64,000 bases of DNA, taken from NCBI RefSeq assembly GCF_003797185.1, contig NZ_RKMH01000010.1:124001-188000 (forward strand). Direction: 5' to 3'. Origin of the DNA: Gordonia oryzae. Its GTDB lineage: Bacteria; Actinomycetota; Actinomycetes; Mycobacteriales; Mycobacteriaceae. The position numbers and the translations under genes were made by a program. Position 1 is the stretch's first letter, and every line of letters begins with the position of its first letter. The notes below the pieces were generated by a model. The model did no database searches, was not told where the DNA came from, and was given only the letters and a program-made list of their open reading frames with translations. Below, piece after piece: positions 1 to 8,225 of this stretch.

Positions 1-596
1 CCATTGATGTCACGAACCGGAACCACCGACTTGGCGAAGTAACCACTCGCCCAGGCCTTCTCGGCGCGATTCTGCGACTCGACGGCGTAGCTGTCGACGT
101 CCTCGCGGGTGAAGCCCTCGATGGTGGCGATGGTGTCGGCACCGATGCCCTGCGGGGTGATGTAGTGGTCATAGGCGGTCGCCGGGTCCATGAACAGGGC
201 ACCGCCGTCGGAGCCCATCGGGACGCGGCTCATCGACTCCACACCGCCGGCCAGGACCAGATCGTCGAAGCCGGAGGCGACCTTTGACGCCGCCATGTTG
301 GTGGCCTCCAGGCCCGAGGCGCAGAAGCGGTCGATTTGGGTGCCGGGGACGGTCTCGGGCAGACCGCTGTTGAGCGCCGCGGTGCGGGCGATGACGCCGC
401 CCTGCTCACCGACCGGCGACACGACACCCAAGATCACGTCGTTGATCTCGGCCGGGTCGAGTCCCCCGTGCCGGGCGAGAACCTCATTGATGATCCCCGA
501 TGCGAGATCAACCGGCTTGACGCTATGCAGCGCTCCGCCGCGCTGCTTGCCACGCGGCGTACGCAACGCCTCGTAGATGAATGCTTGATCGGCCAC
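1..596 (-). CDS. fadA: Acetyl-CoA acyltransferase FadA (thiolase), 3' end cut by the window
   Basis: This is the N-terminal 198 residues of a thiolase that removes acetyl-CoA from 3-ketoacyl-CoA in beta-oxidation. The start is GTG, with AAAGGA about 11 bases upstream. Visible landmarks are an [10 protein letters not shown] opening, the nucleophilic cysteine at residue 92 in a QIDRFCASG context, and a [16 protein letters not shown] stretch. The pattern closely resembles mycobacterial FadA, the beta subunit of the trifunctional beta-oxidation complex, whose partner FadB would be expected just outside the window (inference). It diverges from a double TetR regulator, which may control it. The C-terminal histidine and second cysteine motifs are outside the window. 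Confidence 0.93.
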   Translation of the reverse strand, partial: MADQAFIYEALRTPRGKQRGGALHSVKPVDLASGIINEVLARHGGLDPAEINDVILGVVSPVGEQGGVIARTAALNSGLPETVPGTQIDRFCASGLEATNMAASKVASGFDDLVLAGGVESMSRVPMGSDGGALFMDPATAYDHYITPQGIGADTIATIEGFTREDVDSYAVESQNRAEKAWASGYFAKSVVPVRDIN

Positions 597-618
597 GATG
601 CTGTGTTCCTTTCACATG

Positions 619-632
619 AACCGGAGACGGTT
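619..632. promoter_or_regulatory. Candidate TetR operator between fadA and the double TetR gene
   Basis: The inverted repeat AACCG-GAGA-CGGTT lies 22 bases upstream of the fadA GTG, in the divergent promoter region. A looser pair, GTTACC and GCTAAC, follows immediately to its right. Position and symmetry suit an operator for the adjacent TetR protein, but assignment to that regulator is inference. Confidence 0.4.
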
Positions 633-726
633 ACCACGCTAGGCTAACGCGGAATAACTTTTTTGGCCATACCCCGAGGTCAACACTTGATCCGGACCGG
701 CAGAACTGCGCTATGGTCGATTCACC

Positions 727-1896
727 ATGCCTAACCCGAAGCCCACTCGTGCCCGACCGGCCGACCGCAAGCGGCAACTCGCCGACCATGCGGCGACGCT
801 GTTCGCCGAGCGCGGCTACACCCAGGTCGCCCTCGCCGACATCGCGCGGGCAGCCGGTGTCACCGCGCCCTCGGTCTACCGGCACTTCGCCGACAAGCAC
901 GCCTTGCTGTTGGCCGCGGTGATGGGTGGCGCGGACGAGTTGGAGGCGTGCACCGACCGGTTGCTCGACGGCACCGACGCGGGCCCCGAGGACCTCGTCG
1001 ACGCGGTGTGCTCGATCGGGGTGCGCAGGCCCGCAGCCACGTCGCTGTGGCGCTCGGCCAGCCAGCACCTCAGCGAGGAGGAGAACCGGGTGCTCGTCCT
1101 GCGCATCCGCAGTGTCATGCACCGGTGGGCCAGGGTCCTCGCCTCGGGCACCGGCATACCCGAGCGCGAGGCCGTCGAATTGTGTTGGGCGACACTGAGC
1201 GTCGCTGGAAGTCTGGGAGTGCACAACGCGCGCTTGCCGGCCACCCGCTCGTTGGCCGAGCTCAAGACCCTCGTGCATCGGCTGATCACCCTGCGGCCCG
1301 ACTCCGCTCCGCCGATGGTACCGGCGCCGGTGATGTCGCGCGGGTCCCGTACCCGCCGCGACGAGATCCTCGACGCCGCAGCAGAATTGTTCGCCCGACG
1401 CGGCTATGCCGGTGTGGGCGTTGACGACATCGGTGCTGCGGTGGGGATCACCGGTCCGAGTGTCTACCGGCACTTCAGTTCGAAGCTCGCCATTCTCGTC
1501 GGCATCGGCCGGCGTAGCGCCACCAGGTTGGAAGCCGGCGCGATGGCCGCTCATTCGACCACCTCGGACAGCGCGAAACTCCTGTCCTTGCTGGTCGATT
1601 CGTACGTCTCGACGCTCACCTCCAGCCCGGACCTGTCGGTCGGCTTCAACAACTCGGCGGTCTTCATCGGCCAGTCCGACGCCGCCGACCTCCTCGACGT
1701 CCAACGCAACTACGTCGCCCGCTGGGTCGACCTGATGACGCGCACTCATCCCGACCTCGACCGGCCTGAGGCGAGCGTGGCCGTGCACGCCGCGCTGTCG
1801 ATCGTCAACGACGCCGTCCGCGTCCGACGCGGCACCTCGCGCCCCGACTTCCCGGCCCGGATGGCGTATCTGATGAAGGGGGTCCTGGGGGTCTGA
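727..1896 (+). CDS. Tandem double-TetR transcriptional regulator
   Basis: This 389-residue protein holds two complete TetR units in one chain. The first helix-turn-helix is around residues 15-60 (ADIARAAGVTAPSVYRHFADK). The second is around residues 208-255 (DDIGAAVGITGPSVYRHFSSK). Each is followed by its own helical ligand/dimer region. Ordinary TetR proteins are about 200 residues and act as homodimers, so this one may form a pseudo-dimer from a single chain. It diverges from fadA with 130 bp between, which suggests control of fatty-acid oxidation; the ligand is probably an acyl-CoA (inference). The start is the only ATG that keeps the whole first domain. Confidence 0.88.
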   Translation: MPNPKPTRARPADRKRQLADHAATLFAERGYTQVALADIARAAGVTAPSVYRHFADKHALLLAAVMGGADELEACTDRLLDGTDAGPEDLVDAVCSIGVRRPAATSLWRSASQHLSEEENRVLVLRIRSVMHRWARVLASGTGIPEREAVELCWATLSVAGSLGVHNARLPATRSLAELKTLVHRLITLRPDSAPPMVPAPVMSRGSRTRRDEILDAAAELFARRGYAGVGVDDIGAAVGITGPSVYRHFSSKLAILVGIGRRSATRLEAGAMAAHSTTSDSAKLLSLLVDSYVSTLTSSPDLSVGFNNSAVFIGQSDAADLLDVQRNYVARWVDLMTRTHPDLDRPEASVAVHAALSIVNDAVRVRRGTSRPDFPARMAYLMKGVLGV

Positions 1897-1974
1897 CGCA
1901 CCGCTGCCACGCTCGTCTCAGCGGATGCGCCGTTGCTAGACTCATCAGGACCACGACGACGGGAGCCCGGCCCG

Positions 1975-2904
1975 ATGAGTTTCGCCGCTGATTCCGGAGA
2001 GTCGCGATTTTCCCGCGACGAGCTCATCGCCGAGCTGGGAATCTCACCGGAGTACGCCGAGAGACTGTGGAACGCCTTCGGTTTCGCGCATCGGAGGACG
2101 ACGGACAAGATCTTCACCGCCGACGAGGTGGACGCCTTGCGGCTGTTCGCCAGTTCCGAGGAGACCCTGCCGGAGCAGGCCCAGATCGCTACCGCCCGAG
2201 CAATCGGACAGACGATGTCGCGTCTGACCGAGTGGCAGGCAGACCAGATCCTGGATCTCGATCGCAATCCGGACGTCCCGTGGACCCGCGAGCAGATGAT
2301 CAGCGCCATCGACGTCATCCAGCAGTTGATATGGCGACGTCACCTCACAATTGCGCTGGATCGCGACGTCGCCCGCGACTCCGACGAGAAGCACGATCTC
2401 GTCGTCGGTTTCGCCGACATCGTCGGCTACACGAGCTTGTCTCGACGCATCGGGATGGACGAGCTCGAGGACCTGCTCGAGAACTTCGAGGAGAGTACCT
2501 TCGGTATCGTCACCGACCGCGGTGGTCAGGTCGTCAAGACCCTCGGCGACGCGGTCATGTTCAGCTTCGACGACAGTGCAGAGGCGGCCGCCGCGGCGTT
2601 GGCGATCCAGCGTCTCAGCGATGACCGACCGACTCCACCCCTGCGGGTCGGAGTCGCCCGCGGTGCTGTCTTGAGCCGGCTCGGTGACCTCTTCGGCGAA
2701 CCGGTCAACATCGCTGCACGACTGTGTGGTTCGGCCCGGCCGGGTACCATCCTGGTCGACGAGGCCGTGGCCGCCGACCTCGCCGACGTCGAACCCTTCC
2801 ACCTGAGGTCGATCTCCGCATTGTCGGTGCGAGGGTATCGCAAGCTGCGAGCCAAGGTTCTCGAGGCCAACAAGTACTACGAGGGCGATCCGGCCGCGCC
2901 GTAG
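1975..2904 (+). CDS. Class III adenylate cyclase with N-terminal regulatory domain
   Basis: This is a 309-residue soluble cyclase making cAMP from ATP. Residues 1-135 are an all-helical regulatory region as in mycobacterial cyclases such as Rv1264 and Rv2212. The catalytic domain starts near residue 142. Metal-binding aspartates are D148 (VGFADIVGYTSLS) and D192 (KTLGDAVMF), the purine-selecting lysine is K188, and the transition-state pair is N245/R249 in PVNIAARL, so the active site looks complete. The start is ATG 1975, preceded by GGGAG; an in-frame ATG at 1933 lacks such a site. The 3' end overlaps convergent modC by 28 bp. A matching phosphodiesterase lies at 29067. Confidence 0.9.
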   Translation: MSFAADSGESRFSRDELIAELGISPEYAERLWNAFGFAHRRTTDKIFTADEVDALRLFASSEETLPEQAQIATARAIGQTMSRLTEWQADQILDLDRNPDVPWTREQMISAIDVIQQLIWRRHLTIALDRDVARDSDEKHDLVVGFADIVGYTSLSRRIGMDELEDLLENFEESTFGIVTDRGGQVVKTLGDAVMFSFDDSAEAAAAALAIQRLSDDRPTPPLRVGVARGAVLSRLGDLFGEPVNIAARLCGSARPGTILVDEAVAADLADVEPFHLRSISALSVRGYRKLRAKVLEANKYYEGDPAAP

Positions 2905-3980
2905 ACCGAGACCTCGGTGGCCTTCACCGACAGCACGACCTCGGTACCCGGACTCAGATCAAGGTCGCCGACCGACGCCCAGGTCACCTCGGCCCCGATC
3001 CGGTGTGCGCCGCAGCGAGTGCGGACCAAGGCCCGATCTCCGGTCGGTATCACCTCTTCCACGACTCCCCGCCAGCTGTTGCGCGGACTGCCCTGCGGTT
3101 GCTGGAAATACACCGCCACCGCACGAGGCGAGAATGCCGCGGCCGCCCTACCGGCCTTGCCGGAGTGGGTCGCTGCCGATTCGGCCGCGGTACCGACCAC
3201 CCGGATGCCGTCATCGGCGAGGACGGTGCCGGCGTCACGCAACTGCCCGACGATCAGATTCGTTCCGGCCAGCGTCGCCGCGAACGCCGATTCTGGACGG
3301 GCGAGCACCGAGGTGGTGGGCCCGGCCTGCACAATGCGGGCATCGTCGATCACCGCGATCCGATCGGCCAGGCTGACCACATCGATCAGATCGTGGGTGA
3401 CCAGCACCGTCATCCCGGCACGGTCGGCGAGGAGATGGCGCATGAGCGAACGCATCTGTTGGGCCACATCGACATCGAGCGCGGCGAACGGTTCGTCGAG
3501 CAACAACACCTCGGGTTCGGTGGCCAGCGCCCGCGCGATCGAGACCCGCTGCGCCTGCCCACCGGACAGCCCCGACGGCATGCGGTCGGCAAGGTCGGCC
3601 ACCCCGACCGCGTCGAGCCATCGCTGTGCCCGATTCCGGATGTCCTTGCGCGACAACCCGGCCGCCGCCGGACCGAATTCGACGTTGCGGCGCACCGACA
3701 GATGACCGAACAGTCTGGCCTTCTGCTCGAGCAACACCACCGATCGACGATGCGGCTCCACAAAGATATTGTTGCCCTGAAGAATTCGCGATCCGACCGC
3801 GACCCGGGAGTCTGGGGTGCGACGCAGACCCGACACGATCGACAGCAGCGTCGACTTCCCGGCCCCGTTCGGACCGATGATGGCGAGGGTGTCGCCGGGC
3901 GCAACCTCGATATCGGCGACCAGATCGGGGACAGCACACCGCACCGACGCTCGAAAACCCTGTTGCTCCGGCGATGTCAT
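2877..3980 (-). CDS. modC: Molybdate ABC transporter ATP-binding protein ModC
   Basis: This 367-residue ATPase powers molybdate import with ModB. Walker A is GPNGAGKS near residue 36, the signature LSGGQ near 138, and Walker B LLLDEPFAALD near 158, followed by the switch histidine in VTHD. The C-terminal 75 residues form a TOBE-like oxyanion-binding domain (WRGVVEEVIPTGDRALVRTRCG). ATG 3980 lies 11 bases after the modB stop, so it is the last gene of the operon. The same frame stays open into modB, but that is not part of the gene. Confidence 0.93.
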   Translation of the reverse strand: MTSPEQQGFRASVRCAVPDLVADIEVAPGDTLAIIGPNGAGKSTLLSIVSGLRRTPDSRVAVGSRILQGNNIFVEPHRRSVVLLEQKARLFGHLSVRRNVEFGPAAAGLSRKDIRNRAQRWLDAVGVADLADRMPSGLSGGQAQRVSIARALATEPEVLLLDEPFAALDVDVAQQMRSLMRHLLADRAGMTVLVTHDLIDVVSLADRIAVIDDARIVQAGPTTSVLARPESAFAATLAGTNLIVGQLRDAGTVLADDGIRVVGTAAESAATHSGKAGRAAAAFSPRAVAVYFQQPQGSPRNSWRGVVEEVIPTGDRALVRTRCGAHRIGAEVTWASVGDLDLSPGTEVVLSVKATEVSVYGAAGSPS

Positions 3981-3991
3981 CGCAACACCGG

Positions 3992-4774
3992 TCACATCGC
4001 CACCACGGTGGAGCGCCTCAGGTGGACACCGACGACGATCACCAGGGCCACCACCATCAACACCAGGGCGAGCGGCAACGCCTGGCTGGGGTCGTTGATC
4101 GCGTCGAGGTAGATCTTGAGCGGTGCGGTTTGCGTGGTTCCGGGAAGATTTCCGGCGAAGGTGATGGTGGCACCGAACTCGCCGAGCGCACGGGCGAATG
4201 CCAGGACCCCACCGGCCACCAGAGCCGGACGCGCCATAGGCAGCGTCACCCGCCACAGGGTCCGCGTCGGCGACGCGCCGAGAGTCGCCGCGATCCGCTC
4301 GAACCCCTGATCGCCACTGCGCAACGCACCCTCTACGCTGAGTACCAGAAATGGCAGTGCCACAAAGACTTGTGCGATCACCACCGCTGGAGTGGTGAAG
4401 GCCACGGTGATGCCGACTCGGTCGAGATACTGTCCGACGAGACCGTATCGACCGAGGGCGTAGAGCAAGGCAACTCCCCCGACCACCGGCGGCAGCACCA
4501 GCGGAAGCAGCACCAGCGCACGGACGATCCGCACGACGACACCGTCGTAACGGGTGAACACGAGGGCTATCGGCACCCCGAGAACCACGCAGACCACGGT
4601 GGATACCACCGCGGTGACCACCCCTAACCTTAGTGCCGCAATCGAATCCGGCGAGGTCACCGAGGAGACGAAGATCCCCCATGGCATCCGCACGATGATC
4701 GCCAGGGGCCCGATGAGGATCAGCGCCACCCCCAGAACGGCGGGCAGATGAATCCATCGGGGGACGCGGCGCAT
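3992..4774 (-). CDS. modB: Molybdate ABC transporter permease ModB
   Basis: This 260-residue inner-membrane permease has about five or six hydrophobic segments. The cytoplasmic EAA loop that contacts the ATPase is visible in the stretch RIAATLGASPTRTLWRVTLP, with FARALGEFGATITFAGN typical of ModB and CysT permeases. It lies between modA (17-base gap) and modC (11-base gap), which settles the substrate as molybdate or possibly tungstate. The ATG start leads directly into the first membrane helix. Confidence 0.93.
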   Translation of the reverse strand: MRRVPRWIHLPAVLGVALILIGPLAIIVRMPWGIFVSSVTSPDSIAALRLGVVTAVVSTVVCVVLGVPIALVFTRYDGVVVRIVRALVLLPLVLPPVVGGVALLYALGRYGLVGQYLDRVGITVAFTTPAVVIAQVFVALPFLVLSVEGALRSGDQGFERIAATLGASPTRTLWRVTLPMARPALVAGGVLAFARALGEFGATITFAGNLPGTTQTAPLKIYLDAINDPSQALPLALVLMVVALVIVVGVHLRRSTVVAM

Positions 4775-4791
4775 CGGCGAGATCGGCGAGG

Positions 4792-5559
4792 TCAGTTCGG
4801 CGCGGCGAAACCGGCGGCGGTGAGGATCTTCTGACCGGTCTCCCCGAGCACGAAGCTCAGGAAATCGGTTGCCTGCTGGGGATGTTTGTTCGCCGTGAGC
4901 GTAGCGATCGGATAGTTGTTGACGACCTTGGCGAAGGCGGCATCGTCGACGACCGTCACCTTGCCGGGCACCGTCCTCGCGTCGGTGAGGTAGACCAGTC
5001 CCGCGTCGGCCTCGCCGGAGGTGACCTTGGTGAGCACCGCGGTCACCGACGACTCCAGGCTCACCGGCCTGACGGCGACGCCGGTGGTGCGCTCGACCTC
5101 AGCGGTGGCCGCACCACAGGGGACCTCCACGGCGCACACCACGGTGCGGATGGACGGATCGGAGAGGCTCGCGAAATCCCTTACCTGCTTGGGATTTCCG
5201 CTCGCGGTCACGATCACAAGTGTGTTGCGGGCAAAGATCTGGGGCGCGTTCACGAGACCGCCGAGCTTGCCCATCGTCGCTTCGTCGGCGGTCGCGAGGA
5301 CATCGGCGGAGGCGCCCTGCTTGATCTGATTCACCAGCGCCGACGACCCGTCGAAGTTCAGCGTGACATCGACGTCGGGATGCTGCTGCTCATAGGCGGT
5401 CTCGATCTCGGTGAACGTCTTCTTCAGCGACGCCGCCGCGTAGACCGTCAGCGGGGTCTTGTCGTTGTCATCGGAAGAACACCCCACAGCGAGGCCGATG
5501 ATGAGCGCCACGGCGCTTGCCAGGCACGCCAAGCGGGTCAGACGTCGGACCGTGGTCAT
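4792..5559 (-). CDS. modA: Molybdate-binding lipoprotein ModA
   Basis: This 255-residue periplasmic-type binding protein is anchored as a lipoprotein: the signal peptide ends in the lipobox LAVGC with cysteine 27. The mature part opens with LTVYAAASLKKTFTEIE, the usual ModA oxyanion-binding start, and continues with the DVLATADEATM motif. ATG 5559 is chosen because an in-frame GTG at 5565 lies inside the ribosome site AAGGAG. It sits 57 bp downstream of an HTH-TOBE gene and upstream of modB and modC in one operon. Confidence 0.93.
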   Translation of the reverse strand: MTTVRRLTRLACLASAVALIIGLAVGCSSDDNDKTPLTVYAAASLKKTFTEIETAYEQQHPDVDVTLNFDGSSALVNQIKQGASADVLATADEATMGKLGGLVNAPQIFARNTLVIVTASGNPKQVRDFASLSDPSIRTVVCAVEVPCGAATAEVERTTGVAVRPVSLESSVTAVLTKVTSGEADAGLVYLTDARTVPGKVTVVDDAAFAKVVNNYPIATLTANKHPQQATDFLSFVLGETGQKILTAAGFAAPN

Positions 5560-5616
5560 CTGCACTCCTTGTGAGGGATGAGGGGAGAAGTCGGTATCGG
5601 CCCACTGAACAACAGG

Positions 5617-6036
5617 TCACAGATCCGCCGCGGCACGCTCGAGGAGAACGGTGGTCGCCTTGACCACCGCGGTCGCCACGACACCCGGCTCGAGTTCGAG
5701 TTCGCGCGCAGCCTCGGCGCTCATCAACGAGGTCACGGCGAACGGCCCACATTGCAGACCCACCTTGGCCATCACCCCGTCCATCTCGACATCGGTGACC
5801 AACCCGGTGAACCGGTTGCGTGCCGAGGTCAACACCGGCGAGGTCGATGCATCGGCGTGGGCGCGTTCGACGGCGATCTCGGCCAGTCGCACACCGTCGA
5901 CCGTCGTGACCCCGCCGGCCGATCCGGCAGCGTTGTCGGTGCTCGCGGGTAACGTTCCCGCCGCAATCCATCGCCGCACGGTATCGTCGCTGACCCCGAG
6001 CAGAAGCGCCGCATCACGGATCCGGATCGAGGACAT
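5617..6036 (-). CDS. HTH plus single TOBE (Mop) domain molybdate-responsive protein
   Basis: This is a 139-residue protein. Residues 1-35 form a MerR/excisionase-like helix-turn-helix (IRIRDAALLLGVSDDTVRRWI). Residues 70-139 form a Mop/TOBE oxyanion-binding fold (SARNRFTGLVTDVEMDGVMAKVGLQCG). Proteins of this layout bind molybdate and probably regulate the adjacent modABC genes; a molybdenum-storage role is the alternative. ATG 6036 is preceded by AGGA nine bases upstream, while a longer frame from 6192 has no homology-like sequence. It is the first gene of the modABC operon and diverges from the ABC exporter. Confidence 0.85.
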   Translation of the reverse strand: MSSIRIRDAALLLGVSDDTVRRWIAAGTLPASTDNAAGSAGGVTTVDGVRLAEIAVERAHADASTSPVLTSARNRFTGLVTDVEMDGVMAKVGLQCGPFAVTSLMSAEAARELELEPGVVATAVVKATTVLLERAAADL

Positions 6037-6219
6037 GGTACGTATCCTATCCGCAAAGTCGGGAAAAACGTTGATCAGAGTCCGCATTCGCGGTTGTTGG
6101 CCCGACTTTTGCTGATGCCGATGAATTGCGCATGCGCTCGCGGTCCATACCTGCGAACACTGCCGGCGCCCAGAAATCGCTGGCCAACCCACCCGTCCGG
6201 TCTACTAGCGTGGAGAACC

Positions 6220-7233
6220 ATGACCGCAGCACCCTCCTCAGGAGCCGCACCCGGCGCCCATCCCGCCATCGAAGCCGTCGATCTGGTCAAGACCTTCGGC
6301 GACTTCACCGCAGTCAACGGCGTGTCGTTCTCCGTGCCCCCGGGATCGGTTCTCGGACTGCTCGGCCCCAACGGCGCAGGCAAGACGACGATCGTGCGCA
6401 TGATGACGACGCTGTCGACCCCGACGAGCGGCACCGCGCGCATCGCCGGTCACGACGTCATCGCCGATCCCGACGCCGTGCGGCGGAACATGGGATTGAC
6501 CGGGCAGGCCGCCACCGTGGATGAGATCCTCACCGGTCGCGAGAATCTCACGATGATCGGCGGGCTCTACGGTATCGGCCGTCGCGACCTGGCCCGGCGC
6601 GGCAATGAGCTCCTCGAACAGTTCTCGTTGACCGATGCCGCCGACAAACCGGTCCGCTCGTACTCGGGCGGCATGCGCCGACGACTCGACCTGGCCGTGA
6701 GCCTCCTGGCCGCGCCACCGGTGCTGTTCCTCGACGAGCCGACCACCGGCCTCGATCCGCGCAGCCGCAACGAGCTCTGGGATGTGTTGCGCGAGTTGGT
6801 GAAATCCGGGACCACCTTGTTGCTGACCACCCAGTACCTGGAGGAGGCCGATCAGCTCGCAGACGACATCGTCGTCATCGACCGCGGAGCGGTGATCGCC
6901 CACGGCACCCCGCTACAGCTGAAAGAGCGGGCCGGCGCGGCCAGCGTGGTGATTACCGTCTCCGACGGCGCAGACCTTCCACAAGCGCGAGACCTGCTCT
7001 CGCGCAGCGGTAACGAGGTCTTCGTCGACGAGAATGCGCGGACCGTGACCACCGCTGCCGCAGGTTTGTCGGATCTGACGCGCATCGCCGGCTGGTTCGA
7101 CGACTCACAGATCGCCGTCGACGACCTCGGCCTGGTTCGTCCGAGCCTCGACGATGTCTTCCTTTCCCTCACCGGCCATCGCACCGAAGACGCCACCGCC
7201 GACGACGAGTCGGCCAACCAAGGAGCAGCATGA
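6220..7233 (+). CDS. DrrA-type ABC exporter ATPase
   Basis: This 337-residue ATPase belongs to the daunorubicin-resistance class of ABC-2 exporters. Walker A GPNGAGKTT is at about 49-57, the signature YSGGMRRRLDLA near 148, and Walker B LFLDEPTTGLDPRSR near 168. The C-terminal 100 residues carry the DrrA-specific domain ending in PSLDDVFLSLTGH. It overlaps its permease by 4 bp (ATGA). The substrate is unknown; such pairs export hydrophobic drugs or lipids. The ATG at 6220 is chosen because upstream in-frame residues do not resemble the family. Confidence 0.9.
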   Translation: MTAAPSSGAAPGAHPAIEAVDLVKTFGDFTAVNGVSFSVPPGSVLGLLGPNGAGKTTIVRMMTTLSTPTSGTARIAGHDVIADPDAVRRNMGLTGQAATVDEILTGRENLTMIGGLYGIGRRDLARRGNELLEQFSLTDAADKPVRSYSGGMRRRLDLAVSLLAAPPVLFLDEPTTGLDPRSRNELWDVLRELVKSGTTLLLTTQYLEEADQLADDIVVIDRGAVIAHGTPLQLKERAGAASVVITVSDGADLPQARDLLSRSGNEVFVDENARTVTTAAAGLSDLTRIAGWFDDSQIAVDDLGLVRPSLDDVFLSLTGHRTEDATADDESANQGAA

Positions 7234-8087
7234 GCACCACGAGCGCCTCCACCACCGCGGCCGCCCGTACCGACCGGCCTGCGATACACCAGACGAATCT
7301 AGCGCAACAGACTTGGATCATGGTGCGCCGCAATCTCATCCATACCCGACGGATGCCCGAGATGCTGTCAGACGTGACGATTCAGCCGATCATGTTCGTG
7401 GTGTTGTTCGCGTTCGTCTTCGGTCCGGCGATCAGCCTTGGCGTTCCCGGGGTGAGCTACAAGGAATATCTGCTGCCCGGCATCATGGGTCAGACGATCG
7501 TGTTCACCGCGTTCATCGTCGCCACCGGGATCACCGCCGACCTGGAGAAGGGGATCGTCGACCGATTCCGGTCGTTGCCCATCCGCCGGTCGTCGGTGCT
7601 GGTCGGACGCAGCGTCGCCAGCCTGATCCATTCGTCGATCGGCATCGTCGTGATGGCCTTGACGGGGCTGATCATCGGATGGCGCATCACCACCTCGGTC
7701 GCCGAAGGCGCGGTGGGTTTCGCCCTGGTGCTGCTCTTCGGTTTCGGCATGATCTGGTTCGGCGTGCTCATCGGCTCGTGGTTGCGCAGCGTCGAGGCCG
7801 TCAACGGGTTCATGTTCTCGATCCTGTTCCCGATCACCTTCGTCTCCAACGCCTTCGTCCCCACCCAGAATATGCAGCCGTGGCTGCGAGCGATCGCCGA
7901 GTGGAACCCGATGTCGGCGCTGGTCCAGGCCATGCGCGTACTCTGGGGCAATGGCCCCGGCGCCGCTGCGGACGCCGCCTGGCCGATGCGTCACCCCGAA
8001 CTGGCAACGCTTATCTGGGCGATGATCCTGACCGCGATCTTCTCCCCGTTCGCATTGCGCAACTACGCCAGACGCACGGCCGACTGA
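7230..8087 (+). CDS. DrrB-type ABC-2 exporter permease
   Basis: This 285-residue membrane protein has six predicted helices of the ABC-2 type, including the family motif EKGIVDRFRSLPIRRSSVLVGR and the segment SNAFVPTQNMQPWLRAIAEWNP before the last helices. Its start overlaps the stop of the ATPase gene by 4 bp, so the two are translationally coupled and form one exporter. The basic N-terminus (MVRRNLIHTRRMPEML) is cytoplasmic. An inverted repeat 26 bp after the stop probably ends the transcript. Confidence 0.9.
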   Translation: MSTTSASTTAAARTDRPAIHQTNLAQQTWIMVRRNLIHTRRMPEMLSDVTIQPIMFVVLFAFVFGPAISLGVPGVSYKEYLLPGIMGQTIVFTAFIVATGITADLEKGIVDRFRSLPIRRSSVLVGRSVASLIHSSIGIVVMALTGLIIGWRITTSVAEGAVGFALVLLFGFGMIWFGVLIGSWLRSVEAVNGFMFSILFPITFVSNAFVPTQNMQPWLRAIAEWNPMSALVQAMRVLWGNGPGAAADAAWPMRHPELATLIWAMILTAIFSPFALRNYARRTAD

Positions 8088-8112
8088 CCCGGCCAAGGTC
8101 GTCGATCGGTGC

Positions 8113-8146
8113 CCCGTCGCCCCCATCCAGCCCGATGGGCGACGGG
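8113..8146. terminator. Hairpin terminator between the exporter and ROK genes
   Basis: A perfect 10-bp stem (CCCGTCGCCC paired with GGGCGACGGG) with a 14-base loop lies between two convergent genes. There is no strong T-run, as is common in actinobacteria. It could serve both strands. Confidence 0.6.
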
Positions 8147-8225
8147 CTTACCACCGATGGTCGAGGTGCGTGGTAGCACTGGCGGACCAATCCTCGAGAT
8201 CCTGCACGCCGCCGCTGTTCCCGAA

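Noticed and set aside
2877..4757. A single 626-codon frame covering modC and part of modB
   Set aside because: The modB protein is encoded in a different frame with a clear permease pattern; the long frame is open by GC bias only.
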